Shown in pieces: positions 36,452 to 45,129 of a DNA stretch of 64,000 bases (position 1 is its first letter; every line of letters starts with the position of its first letter). The DNA is from TMP-86 sp031394735 (GTDB taxonomy: Bacteria > Pseudomonadota > Gammaproteobacteria > Steroidobacterales > Steroidobacteraceae): contig JANMXI010000002.1 of NCBI GenBank assembly GCA_031394735.1, positions 1 to 64,000 of the forward strand, in the 5' to 3' direction. The notes under the pieces were generated by a model. It did no database searches. It was given only the letters and a program-made list of their open reading frames with translations, and was not told the DNA's origin. Made by a program: the position numbers and the translations under genes.

Positions 36452-38134
36452 ATGTCATTGCAACGATTCCGGGTGACCCTGAACTCATTGATGATCCTGA
36501 CGTTCCTTGGCGGATGTGTCAGTCATCATGTCGAGCCGTTGTCTACGGCCTTGGATGAAGAAGCCTTCCGTGAACATGTCAGGATCCTGGCATCGGATGA
36601 TTTCGAAGGGCGCAAGCCGGGTACGCCCGGAGAACAAAAGACGGTCGCGTATCTGGTGGAGCAATTCACCAAGCTGGGTCTGAAACCCGGCAACGGCGCA
36701 AGCTTCACGCAAGCTGTGCCACTGGTCGAGCTCACCGCTGCGAACGATACGACGCTGAACATCGCCGGACATGGCGCGAACACCTCCCTGGTTTATGGTC
36801 GGGATGCCGTGATCTGGACGCCTCAAGTTCAGCCCGAGGTCAGTGTGGCCAACAGTGAGTTGGTGTTCGTCGGCCATGGTGTCGTCGCGCCCGACTACAA
36901 TTGGGACGACTACGCGGGTGTGGATGTGCGCGGCAAGACGGTCGTCGTGCTCATCAACGATCCGGGTTTTTTCCGCAATGATCCGACGCTGTTCAAGGGC
37001 CGGACGATGACCTACTACGGCCGTTGGACCTACAAATTCGAGGAGGCTGCGCGGCATGGCGCCGCAGCCGTCCTGATCGTGCACGACACTGCCGCAGCAG
37101 GCTATGGCTGGAACGTGATTCAAAGTAGTTGGATGGGCCCGCAGCTGGATCGGGTCACGCCCGACGCGAGTGCCGGTCGACCTGCGGTGGAAGGCTGGAT
37201 CAGCGCGGCGCCGGCAAAGGCATTGTTTGCGCAGGCGGGTATGAACCTGGAGGAATCGATCACGGCGGCCTCGCAGCGCGGGTTCAAGGCAAGACCAATG
37301 GGACTGCAGGCCAATTCACGCATCCACACCAGCATTCGATTCTCCACGTCCGCCAATGTGCTGGCGGTGTTGCCGGGGTCGGAGCGTCCCAAGGAATACC
37401 TCTTCTACACGGCACATTGGGATCATTTCGGCATGACCGTGCAACCGTCCGGAACGCAGATCTTTCACGGCGCCATCGACAATGCCACCGGTGTCGCTGC
37501 GGTGTTGACACTGGCGCAGTCGCTGAGCCGCATGCCGCGCCGGCCCGCGCGATCCATCGTGTTTCTGTGCACGACCGCCGAGGAAGCCGGGCTGCTCGGT
37601 TCGGCGTATTACGTCGAGCACCCGGTGTATCCGTTGAAAGATACCGCCGCCGTCATCAACATCGATGCCATGCATGTCGGCGGACCGACGCGCGATGTTT
37701 CCGTGGTGGGTTTCGGCAATTCGGAACTGGAGACGTATCTGCGCACGGCAGCGTCGTATCAGGGCCGCGAATTGCGTCCCGAGCCACAGCCTGAGCAGGG
37801 CGAGTTCTTTCGTTCGGATCATTTCAGTTTTGCCAAGGCGGGTGTTCCGGCGTTGTATGCCAAAGCGGGCATCGACGATACCGAACAGGGGCCGAAGTGG
37901 GGCCAGGCGCAGGAAGATGCCTATCTCGAGCATCGCTACCATCAGCCTGCAGACACCTATTCCGCGGATTGGGATGTGCGCGGCACGATGCAGGACCTGG
38001 AACTGTATCTGGCCGTCGGTGAGCGGCTTGCGCATGACCGACGCTTTCCCAATTGGTTCCCGAACAGTGAGTTTCGCGCCATTCGTGAGCGGGATCGCCC
38101 GGAAGATGCGCACGGTCATTCGATCGAGCAATAG
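36452..38134 (+). CDS. M28 family zinc aminopeptidase with PA domain, lipoprotein
   Basis: 560 residues from the ATG at 36452, preceded by GAGGG; a TTG at 36440 is the alternative. Lipobox LGGC (Cys near 22). A PA-like insert (about 110-260) precedes the M28 catalytic core: TAHWDHFG, AIDNATGVAAV (bridging Asp), TTAEEAGLLGSAYY (catalytic Glu), INIDAMHVGG and the final His in HRYHQPADTY. Likely an outer-membrane or periplasmic aminopeptidase for peptide scavenging. Confidence 0.9.
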   Translation: MSLQRFRVTLNSLMILTFLGGCVSHHVEPLSTALDEEAFREHVRILASDDFEGRKPGTPGEQKTVAYLVEQFTKLGLKPGNGASFTQAVPLVELTAANDTTLNIAGHGANTSLVYGRDAVIWTPQVQPEVSVANSELVFVGHGVVAPDYNWDDYAGVDVRGKTVVVLINDPGFFRNDPTLFKGRTMTYYGRWTYKFEEAARHGAAAVLIVHDTAAAGYGWNVIQSSWMGPQLDRVTPDASAGRPAVEGWISAAPAKALFAQAGMNLEESITAASQRGFKARPMGLQANSRIHTSIRFSTSANVLAVLPGSERPKEYLFYTAHWDHFGMTVQPSGTQIFHGAIDNATGVAAVLTLAQSLSRMPRRPARSIVFLCTTAEEAGLLGSAYYVEHPVYPLKDTAAVINIDAMHVGGPTRDVSVVGFGNSELETYLRTAASYQGRELRPEPQPEQGEFFRSDHFSFAKAGVPALYAKAGIDDTEQGPKWGQAQEDAYLEHRYHQPADTYSADWDVRGTMQDLELYLAVGERLAHDRRFPNWFPNSEFRAIRERDRPEDAHGHSIEQ

Positions 38135-38140
38135 CGCGCC

Positions 38141-38350
38141 TCAGCGCTTGCGGATTCGTTTCCAGGCGTTGGTGCGGTCGAACCCACCGGTGCTGTTGTA
38201 CGGATCGAAGCCGCCCACAGCGGGCTTCGGAGCCTTGGGTTGAGCTGGGTTGAGGGAGGCGTTGCCTACAGCAGAGTCGCGGTTTTCCGCGCGCGCCAAT
38301 TCCTGCACGCCAAAACTGAACGCTCCACTATCCGACGCATCAACCGACAT
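38141..38350 (-). CDS. small protein of unknown function
   Basis: 69 residues from the ATG at 38350, with AAGGGG about 8 bases upstream. The frame stays open to 38527, but the upstream part is made of a 12-bp repeat and looks non-coding. Gly/Asn-rich C-terminus VGGFDPYNSTGGFDRTNAW followed by a basic end (KRIRKR). No domain recognised. Confidence 0.5.
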   Translation of the reverse strand: MSVDASDSGAFSFGVQELARAENRDSAVGNASLNPAQPKAPKPAVGGFDPYNSTGGFDRTNAWKRIRKR

Positions 38351-38455
38351 GCCACACCCCTTGGTTGGAAAGAATGTTCCCAATTGGCGACAGGCACCGC
38401 AAGGCGGTTGATTGGATTTGTGACCGGACTCTTGGGTGCGGTTTGAATATGACAA

Positions 38456-38505
38456 CGGGCGTAGCTGCGTGCGCAGCGACGGGCGTAGCTGCGGGCGTAG
38501 CAGCG
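38456..38505. repeat. short 12-bp-period tandem repeat
   Basis: CGGGCGTAGCTGCG occurs at 38456-38469 and 38480-38493, and as CGGGCGTAGCAGCG at 38492-38505; the units fall on a 12-bp period with a diverged unit between the first two. It lies between the GGDEF gene end and the small protein at 38141-38350. Too short and too regular to be CRISPR. Confidence 0.7.
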
Positions 38506-38533
38506 AGTTCGCCTGCGCCGCCATCACGCGCTT

Positions 38534-40075
38534 CTAGATCGAGCGTGCGATCCGGAATTGTCCCTGGTGATCGAATCGCACCGTGCGATTGCGACCCGCG
38601 AGTTTCGCGGTGTACAGAGCCTGGTCGGCTGCGCGGATAAAGTCGTTCACCGATTTGAACGGTGTCAGCGCACCCTGCGTTGCACAGCCGATCGAGATGG
38701 TCACCGTGGTGTGCGAGGAGCCGATGTCATGGCGGGCATTCTGGAAGGCCTGAACGATGCGCTCACAGATGCTGCGCGCGGTTTCCGAATCGGTCGCCGG
38801 TAGGGCGATCACAAATTCCTCGCCGCCGTACCGCGCCACCACATCGGTCTCGCGCGTGTTGCTTTTCAAGATGCGGGCGGTGGCCTGCAGAATCTGATCT
38901 CCCGCCTGATGGCCGAAGGTGTCGTTCACCTTCTTGAAATTATCCAGGTCCGCAAACGCGATGCTCAGCGGCCATTCGTGGCGGCTGGCGTGCTCGAACT
39001 CGCGCGCCAGGTAGGCGTCCAGGAAGGGACGGTTGTAGGCGCCCGTCAGTGCATCGTGCTGCGCCTCTTCTTCCAGTTCCATGGTGCGGGCAGACAGGCT
39101 GTGTGCAGCGGCCTTGAGCGTGTTCACTTCGCGCAACGCCTGCAGGTTTCGGATCATCAGAATATCGCGTGCCTGTTCCAGGATCAGATCCGGATTGTTG
39201 CCGGCGCGCAGATCGGTTTCGAATATCGCTTCGGTGTCCGGGATGAGACCGCTGATGGTGCCGAGCACTTGCGCGAACGCGTGCTTGTCGAGGCCAACGC
39301 TGCGTTCCACGATGCGCGCGGTTTCGGCAAATTCGCGTTTGTCATCGGTCTGCACGAACAGATCGGCCAGTAGACCCGACAATGCGACGCAGCGATTGAA
39401 AATTTCATTTGGATCTTCGGTGCGATCCTGCTCGATGGCGTGCGAGGCGGAGATGGCCCGGTGCAGACGCTCGGGCAGATGCCAGCTGGCCATCAACGTG
39501 CCGCCGATCTGCGCGTGGTCCGCCTTGACCTGCTTGAGTTCGAATTCTGCGAGGGCGCGATGATTGCGCTGCAGCGGGGCGCCGTTGCGATACAAATCCG
39601 GCAGCGCCTGATCCAACGCCAGCATACCCACGTCCTGAAGCAAGCCTGCCAGGAACAATTCCTCAGCCAGGGGTTGACGCAGGGCTTCGCCGAGCGCGCG
39701 CGCCGAGATCGCTGCCGTCAGGACACGGCGCCAGTAAAACGGATAGTCGATGCCGTTGGGCTTGGTGCTGCGCAAGCTGCGCACCAGCGTGAAGCTCAAG
39801 GCCAGCGTCAGGGTCGCATTCAGGCCGAGCACGACAAGTGCTTGCCGCAGGTTTTCGCTCTTGCGCCGCTGCGCGTACAGCGGCGAGTTGGCGATGCGCA
39901 AAATCTTGGTGGTCAATGCCGGATCCATGCTCACGGCTTTGGCGACCTTGCCCATCTCGATGTCCGGATCCTGGGCAAGTTCAATGATGTGTGCCGCGAC
40001 GCCGGGCGGCGTCGGGAAATTCACGAAGGTCCTGATATGTCGTTCTAACTCGGGGGTCATCCACGCAAACTCCAT
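38534..40075 (-). CDS. HDOD-GGDEF protein, probable diguanylate cyclase
   Basis: 513 residues from the ATG at 40075 (AAAGGCGG upstream); ATGs at 40093 and 40060 are alternatives. N-terminal HDOD domain about 15-210 (FPTPPGVAAHIIELAQDP; KILRIANSPLYAQ), a linker helix, then GGDEF at about 340-500. The active-site loop is RYGGEEFVIALP, and HDALTGAYNRPFLD marks the domain start. It should make cyclic di-GMP, with the HDOD part as sensor or partner-binding domain. No RxxD inhibitory site is obvious. Confidence 0.92.
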   Translation of the reverse strand: MEFAWMTPELERHIRTFVNFPTPPGVAAHIIELAQDPDIEMGKVAKAVSMDPALTTKILRIANSPLYAQRRKSENLRQALVVLGLNATLTLALSFTLVRSLRSTKPNGIDYPFYWRRVLTAAISARALGEALRQPLAEELFLAGLLQDVGMLALDQALPDLYRNGAPLQRNHRALAEFELKQVKADHAQIGGTLMASWHLPERLHRAISASHAIEQDRTEDPNEIFNRCVALSGLLADLFVQTDDKREFAETARIVERSVGLDKHAFAQVLGTISGLIPDTEAIFETDLRAGNNPDLILEQARDILMIRNLQALREVNTLKAAAHSLSARTMELEEEAQHDALTGAYNRPFLDAYLAREFEHASRHEWPLSIAFADLDNFKKVNDTFGHQAGDQILQATARILKSNTRETDVVARYGGEEFVIALPATDSETARSICERIVQAFQNARHDIGSSHTTVTISIGCATQGALTPFKSVNDFIRAADQALYTAKLAGRNRTVRFDHQGQFRIARSI

Positions 40076-40196
40076 GGGGCCACCGCCTTTCATTGGCAGT
40101 GGCTAACCGGAGTTAGCGTCCTGATTTGTCAGAACTTTAGGGATTTCACCTGGAAGTAATGTCCAGGGAATGCTCACGGTTACGCGGGGTCGCTGT

Positions 40197-40502
40197 TTAG
40201 CGGGCAAGCCGTGCGCTTCGGCGCCACCACGATAGCAGGATCCGGCTCAGCAGCACGAGCAAGGCCGGACCGAGCACCACGATCCAGGAGGCCCAATTGC
40301 CCTGGAACAGACCTCGGTAAATAGAGCCATATTGATTGGCGAGGCTGGCGCCCTCGTACCGCCCCAGCAGCGAACTTCCCGCGATGAAAATGAGCAGCGG
40401 CAGCACGGTCAGTCCCAAGGCCAGACCGCCGCCCACGAGCCACAGCAATCGTGAACTGACTGTGGCCTGTCGGTAACGGCTTCGGAGAGTTTGGATCCAC
40501 AT
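40197..40502 (-). CDS. small membrane protein, unknown function
   Basis: 101 residues with two membrane segments (about 20-45 and 72-90), basic N-terminus (WIQTLRSRYRQAT) and basic C-terminus (WWRRSARLAR). No recognised motif. Divergent from the gene at 40550. Confidence 0.55.
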   Translation of the reverse strand: MWIQTLRSRYRQATVSSRLLWLVGGGLALGLTVLPLLIFIAGSSLLGRYEGASLANQYGSIYRGLFQGNWASWIVVLGPALLVLLSRILLSWWRRSARLAR

Positions 40503-40549
40503 GCGCGAGAGTGTAAACCAACCAGACCTTAAGGCTGTAGAATCAGGGC

Positions 40550-40810
40550 ATGAAACGTTGGATCCCTGAGCCTTTGTACGGCGCCAAGCCCTGGATCTTC
40601 ATGGTGGGAGGCGCGGTCCTCGCCATCGGCATGATGGCCTGGTCGTGGTGGAACGGCGCATGGTCCCCGTGGGGCGGCTTGCTGTGCTTCGCCGGCGCGG
40701 CGAGTGCAATCAGCGGCGGTGCGATCCTGCAGTTGCGGCAAAATTACCGCGTGCGCAGCAAATGGCGGCGGGACCGCGAGCGCGACGCCGCACAAGACCG
40801 CTCAAAATGA
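40550..40810 (+). CDS. small membrane protein, unknown function
   Basis: 86 residues, two membrane segments (about 13-33 and 42-60) and a highly charged C-terminal tail (RSKWRRDRERDAAQ). Its stop overlaps the start of the oxidoreductase gene by 4 bp (ATGA), so the two are translationally linked. Function unknown. Confidence 0.65.
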   Translation: MKRWIPEPLYGAKPWIFMVGGAVLAIGMMAWSWWNGAWSPWGGLLCFAGAASAISGGAILQLRQNYRVRSKWRRDRERDAAQDRSK

Positions 40811-41757
40811 TTCGCGTCGCCGTCGTCGGCGTCGGCTACCTCGGCCGATTCCATGCACAAAAATATGCCGCGTTGGACACCGCCAATCTGGTGGCCGTCG
40901 CGGATCCGAACGTGGCGGCGCGCGATGCGCTCGCCAAGGAACTCAACGTCACCGGTGTCGATGATTACCGCAGTCTCATCGGCAAGGTCGATGCGGTCAG
41001 CATCGTCACACAGACGCCGTCCCATTTTGCGATCGCGCGCGACTTTCTCGACGCTGGCGTGGACGTGCTGCTGGAAAAGCCGATCACTGTGACAGTACAA
41101 GAGGGCGCCGAGCTGGTGGCGGCCGCCCGTCGCGGCGGCCGCATTTTGCAGATCGGGCATCTGGAGCGCTTCAATGCCGTGGTCCAGGCGGTGCAGCACA
41201 AGCTCACCATTCCGCGCTTCATCGAGTCGGCGCGATTGGCGCCGTTCAAGCAACGCGGCACCGAGGTGGACGTGGTCCTGGATCTCATGATTCACGACAT
41301 CGACCTGATCTTGAGCATCGTGCGCTCGCCCGTCGTTTCGGTCGATGCCATTGGCAGCAGTGTCTTTTCCAATGAAATCGACATTGCCAACGCGCGCCTG
41401 CGGTTTGAGAACGGCTGCGTGGCCAATGCCACCGCGAGCCGGGTCAGCCTGAAGACCGAACGCAAGCTGCGCTTGTTCGAGGACGACGCTTATCTATCCA
41501 TCGATCTGCACCAGAAGATTCTCACCGTGATCCGCAAAGGGCAGGGTGTGGCCGCCGAAGGAATGCCGCCGGTGTCCATTGATGAACAAAACTACGACCA
41601 GGGCGATGCGTTGAAGGACGAGATTCAGGCCTTTCTACATTGCGTGGCGACACGTGAGGCGCCGCTGGTGAGCGGTGAGGACGGACTGCTGGCGCTGCAG
41701 ACGGCGGTTGACATCGCCGCACAGGTGCAGCGATCGCGCGAGCGCTTTAAGGCTTAG
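40807..41757 (+). CDS. Gfo/Idh/MocA family NAD(P)-dependent oxidoreductase
   Basis: 316 residues from the ATG at 40807. N-terminal Rossmann fold (VAVVGVGYLGRFHAQKY, about 4-20), the conserved EKP motif (LLEKPITVTVQ near 93) and the catalytic-domain HD region (DLMIHDIDLILSIV near 160). Substrate is probably a sugar or nucleotide sugar. GnnA (UDP-GlcNAc 3-dehydrogenase) is one possible identity, but no gnnB or lpx gene is nearby. Confidence 0.85.
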   Translation: MIRVAVVGVGYLGRFHAQKYAALDTANLVAVADPNVAARDALAKELNVTGVDDYRSLIGKVDAVSIVTQTPSHFAIARDFLDAGVDVLLEKPITVTVQEGAELVAAARRGGRILQIGHLERFNAVVQAVQHKLTIPRFIESARLAPFKQRGTEVDVVLDLMIHDIDLILSIVRSPVVSVDAIGSSVFSNEIDIANARLRFENGCVANATASRVSLKTERKLRLFEDDAYLSIDLHQKILTVIRKGQGVAAEGMPPVSIDEQNYDQGDALKDEIQAFLHCVATREAPLVSGEDGLLALQTAVDIAAQVQRSRERFKA

Positions 41758-42169
41758 CGCCCAGATCGTTGACCGGCGTCACCCGGTCTACGAAATAGGC
41801 TGTGCCGGCAAAGCAGGAGGTCGGCAGCCCGCGGTGTTCGGAGTAGTGCAACTGCACCTGACGCCCCACCAGTTTGTCGAGCTCGGCTGCCACCGCCGGA
41901 CTGCGCACACTGAAAGTCCAGATCTGCGGCGCCACGCCGGCGACCACGTACTGCGCCAGTTCGCCTTCGTAGGTCTTGCACAACCAGCCGCGCCGCGAAA
42001 ACTTCTGCACGATGCCGGCACGCTCGCCGTCCGAATAAGACCAGGCCAGCGCCAGCCAGCTCCACAGCGTCAAGCCGATCAAGACCACGATCAGCACGCC
42101 GAAGAAAACTCCCCAGCCGCGCTTGCCGCGACGGCGTGGTGTGGAATTTGGTACTTGAATCGGGTCCAT
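41747..42169 (-). CDS. membrane-anchored protein, unknown function
   Basis: 140 residues from the ATG at 42169. Basic N-terminus (RRRGKRGWG), one membrane segment (about 20-43), then a soluble domain with the distinctive GERAGIVQKFSRRGWLCKT and a conserved-looking Cys near 120. The 3' end overlaps the convergent oxidoreductase gene by 11 bp. Likely the last gene of the ilvE transcript. No function assigned. Confidence 0.7.
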   Translation of the reverse strand: MDPIQVPNSTPRRRGKRGWGVFFGVLIVVLIGLTLWSWLALAWSYSDGERAGIVQKFSRRGWLCKTYEGELAQYVVAGVAPQIWTFSVRSPAVAAELDKLVGRQVQLHYSEHRGLPTSCFAGTAYFVDRVTPVNDLGAKP

Positions 42170-42171
42170 GG

Positions 42172-43260
42172 TCACTCCACCGCGACTTCGCGCGTCCACC
42201 CGAAGGTGTCCACCGCACGTCGCTCCTGGATCGAGAGCAGTGCCTCGCGCAATTGCGCAGCCACCTTGTCGACATCGGTCGGGGCATACACTGCGCCGTC
42301 GGCGTCGACCAATTGCTTGATAGGGGCGACGATGGCGGCCGTTCCGCAGGCGAACAGTTCGCTGCAGTTCCCGGCACTGATCTGACGCAGCAGTTCGTCG
42401 ATCTCAATGCGGCGCTGATGCAGCTTCCTGCCATCCCGTTTGGCAATGGCGATCAGCGAGTCACGCGTGATACCCGGCAAAATCGTGCCGTCGAGATCCG
42501 GGGTATGCAGTTCGCCGTCAATGACCGCAAACAAGTTCATGCCGGACAGCTCCTGCACGTAGCGGTGTTCCGGTGCGTCCAGCCACAACACCACGTGATG
42601 TCCGCGCAAGCTCGCAGCAGAGGTGGCGCGCAAGGAAGCGGCATAGTTGCCACCGGTCTTCGCCGTTCCGGTGCCGCCGTTGGCGGCGCGCGCATCGACC
42701 CGCTCGACGGCCACGCTGAGCGCGCCGGATTGATACACTTCCGACGGGTTGGCGATGATGATGAAACGCAACGTCGTGGAGTTGCGGATCAGATAACCGG
42801 ACTCCGTTCCGTACACGAAGGGCCGTAGATACAGCGCCTGTTTGGTGGTCCGCGGAATGAACGGCGTGCAGGCCTGCACCACGGCCTCCAGTCCCTCGAT
42901 GAACTCCGACTCCGGCAGCACGGGGATCGACAGGCGTTCCGAGGAATTGGCCAGCCGGCGCCAGTGGTCATGCGGACGAAACAGGTTGGGCGCATCCTTG
43001 CCGACGCGATAGGCCTTCATGCCCTCGAACACCAACTCGGCGTACTGCAGCGCGCGCGCGCCCGGCAGGATTTCCAGCGGTCCATATTTGAGCAATTGCC
43101 GGTTCGACCACTGCGTGCCGTCGAATTCCGCGCTGTACATGACCGGCGCGGTGACCAGCCCAAAGCCCAGTGTCTGCGGCAGCTTGAAGGATGCCAGCGC
43201 GTCGGCAACGCCGGACGCGGTGGTGTAGGCGCGCGGAACGCTAGCGGCGGAGGTAGGCAT
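42172..43260 (-). CDS. ilvE: branched-chain amino acid aminotransferase
   Basis: Class IV PLP aminotransferase, long (BCAT II/eukaryote-like) type, 362 residues from the ATG at 43260 (AGGGAA upstream). The start overlaps the cupin gene by 20 bp. Family features: ALQYAELVFEGMKAYR near 77, TESGYLIRNS and the PLP lysine in TGTAKTGGNYAASL near 202; C-terminal SELFACGTAAIVAPI. It interconverts Leu, Ile, Val and their 2-oxo acids. Confidence 0.93.
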   Translation of the reverse strand: MPTSAASVPRAYTTASGVADALASFKLPQTLGFGLVTAPVMYSAEFDGTQWSNRQLLKYGPLEILPGARALQYAELVFEGMKAYRVGKDAPNLFRPHDHWRRLANSSERLSIPVLPESEFIEGLEAVVQACTPFIPRTTKQALYLRPFVYGTESGYLIRNSTTLRFIIIANPSEVYQSGALSVAVERVDARAANGGTGTAKTGGNYAASLRATSAASLRGHHVVLWLDAPEHRYVQELSGMNLFAVIDGELHTPDLDGTILPGITRDSLIAIAKRDGRKLHQRRIEIDELLRQISAGNCSELFACGTAAIVAPIKQLVDADGAVYAPTDVDKVAAQLREALLSIQERRAVDTFGWTREVAVE

Positions 43261-43621
43261 CGGTTCCCTGCAACCAGTCTTGGCGTGGTGGATTGAACAC
43301 ATCGACATCCAGCGTGTCCTCGAGCGCCAGCGCCCGGTGCACGACAAGGGACGGGATGACCAGCACTTCGCCGGCGCGAAGGATCAGGTTCTGCTCCTCC
43401 TTGGCGCCGATCCAGAATTCCAATGCTCCGCTCAACAGGTAGGTCATCTGTTCGTTTTCATGCGAATGGCTCGGCACGTCATCGCCTTTCTTCAGTGCGA
43501 CATGCGCGATCATCAGGCGATCGCTGCTGATGAATTTGCGCGTAATCGTGCCCTTGAGCGGCTCGGCCGGAATGTCGTCCCAGCGATAGAAGTGGGCGAG
43601 TTGGGGCTGCATGTCAGTCAC
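43241..43621 (-). CDS. cupin-domain protein
   Basis: 126-residue single cupin. Motif 1 with metal ligands is SHSHENEQMTYLLSGALEFWIG (positions about 51-72, two His and a Glu), and motif 2 is GEVLVIPSLVVHRAL near 91. Probably binds a divalent metal. Lies 6 bp after the carboxymuconolactone-decarboxylase-like gene and overlaps ilvE. Substrate unknown. Confidence 0.82.
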   Translation of the reverse strand: MTDMQPQLAHFYRWDDIPAEPLKGTITRKFISSDRLMIAHVALKKGDDVPSHSHENEQMTYLLSGALEFWIGAKEEQNLILRAGEVLVIPSLVVHRALALEDTLDVDVFNPPRQDWLQGTDAYLRR

Positions 43622-43627
43622 TTTCCT

Positions 43628-44020
43628 CTACGGGTTCAAGAACCGTTCGTCGATGGGCGCATCATGCCCGAAAATGAGGCGGTTGGTCTCATTCGCAAGC
43701 CCTACGACGGCCAGCAATTCGTGATATTGATCATCCGTCATTCCCTTTTTGCGGGCGGCCGCCGAATGCGAGGCGATGCAGTACTTGCAATTGTTGGTGA
43801 CGCTGACGGCGACGTAAATCAATTCCTTGGTGAGCGGGTCGAGCGCTCCGGGCTGCATGACCTCTTTGACGTTCTCCCACATCCGCCGCAAGGTCGGCGG
43901 GTGGTGCGCCAGCACCTTCCAGAAATTGTTGACCCAGTCGATTTTACGCGTGGCCATGATATCGTCATAGACGGCCCGAACTTCCGCAGAGGCGTCGTCG
44001 TATTCAATCGGTTTGCTCAT
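43628..44020 (-). CDS. carboxymuconolactone decarboxylase / AhpD-like protein
   Basis: 130 residues from the ATG at 44020, which has AGGAG 10 bases upstream (an ATG at 44029 is too close to it). CMD fold with the redox-type motif NNCKYCIASHSAAARKKG near 76-93: a CxxC plus His four residues on, as in AhpD-type peroxidases rather than true decarboxylases. Lies 28 bp after the cyclase gene. Confidence 0.82.
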   Translation of the reverse strand: MSKPIEYDDASAEVRAVYDDIMATRKIDWVNNFWKVLAHHPPTLRRMWENVKEVMQPGALDPLTKELIYVAVSVTNNCKYCIASHSAAARKKGMTDDQYHELLAVVGLANETNRLIFGHDAPIDERFLNP

Positions 44021-44048
44021 GCGCGCCATGCTCCTGATGTTGCGTGGG

Positions 44049-44855
44049 TTACGGGAGAATGGCGATGACGCGGGCGGGGAAGCCCGAGCCATTGCTGGGT
44101 TTGGGAAAACTGACCATGACCAATGCACCGGCATCCGGCACCTGATCCAGATTTGCCAGCATCTCGATCTGATAGTGATTCAATCCCAGCACATAGGATT
44201 CCAGGGAATAGTCATCTTTGGTCGTGGCGAGACCGGGGTCCGTATCAGTCGTCTCGTGACCGGACGCTGTGATGCCGCGCTCTTCATAGAGCAGCTTCAA
44301 CACGTCCTTGCTCCAGCCCGGGTAGTGGTACACGCCGGCTGAATCCTTGTTTTGCATGGCGGCGTTGTCGGGCCAGCGCTTCGACCAGTCAGTGCGCATG
44401 GCGACGAAGGCATTTTTCGGAATGCGCCCATGTTTCTTTTCCCAGGCGGCGACATCGTTGAGCGTCACCACATAGTCGGCGTTTTTGACCACTTGTTCAT
44501 GGACATCCAGCACGACCAGCGGCAGGAGCATGTCCTTCGGGGCAACCTGGTCGACGGTCTTGAGTCCGTCATGGAAATGCGCCGGTGGGTCGATGTGGGT
44601 TCCCCACTGCCCAATGTGGCAGAACTCCTGAATGATGAAGCCGTCCTTCTTCACCGTGTACAGCGTCTTCACCGATTCCTGCGGTGCCCCTTTCCAATGC
44701 GGAATGTCCGGATTGAATGCATGGGTCAGGTCAACGAAGTTCTTCTGGCTGAGCTGGTCGTAGACACCGTACAGCGAAGGGTCGGGCGATTTCGCGGCGA
44801 GGACGCTGCCGCTCAGCACGATGGTTGTCAGGAAGATCAATGCGCGCGCTTTCAT
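44049..44855 (-). CDS. secreted cyclase-family metal hydrolase (kynurenine-formamidase-like)
   Basis: 268 residues with an N-terminal signal peptide (about 1-20, ending SGSVLAA). The cyclase-family metal motif is HIGQWGTHIDPPAHFHD near 80-96. The family hydrolyses amides or lactones, for example N-formylkynurenine; the export signal argues against kynurenine formamidase itself. First gene of the run toward ilvE. Confidence 0.85.
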   Translation of the reverse strand: MKARALIFLTTIVLSGSVLAAKSPDPSLYGVYDQLSQKNFVDLTHAFNPDIPHWKGAPQESVKTLYTVKKDGFIIQEFCHIGQWGTHIDPPAHFHDGLKTVDQVAPKDMLLPLVVLDVHEQVVKNADYVVTLNDVAAWEKKHGRIPKNAFVAMRTDWSKRWPDNAAMQNKDSAGVYHYPGWSKDVLKLLYEERGITASGHETTDTDPGLATTKDDYSLESYVLGLNHYQIEMLANLDQVPDAGALVMVSFPKPSNGSGFPARVIAILP

Positions 44856-45129
44856 GCTTCACCTTGGGCGTTTGGATGGACTGTGGCGGGGCCACAGAAT
44901 ATACAGGCCGGTGGGGTCGGGACAAGCGGTGCGGGGTACGGCCGACTGCAAGGTTGATCGACGCTGCGCCGGCGGCGGTCAATTCAAATCGTCACCACCA
45001 CATTAATGTTTTCCAGTCGGTAGTTGATCACGCGCGCCGTACCGGAGGAGGTGTGGTGAGCTGCCAACATGAGGTCACAATGTCACATCTGGGCTATTTC
45101 GCCTATGATTCCACTGCAAGAGGTCGTGC

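Noticed and set aside
38456..38505. CRISPR array
   Set aside because: Repeat unit is 12 bp with no unique spacers and no cas genes.
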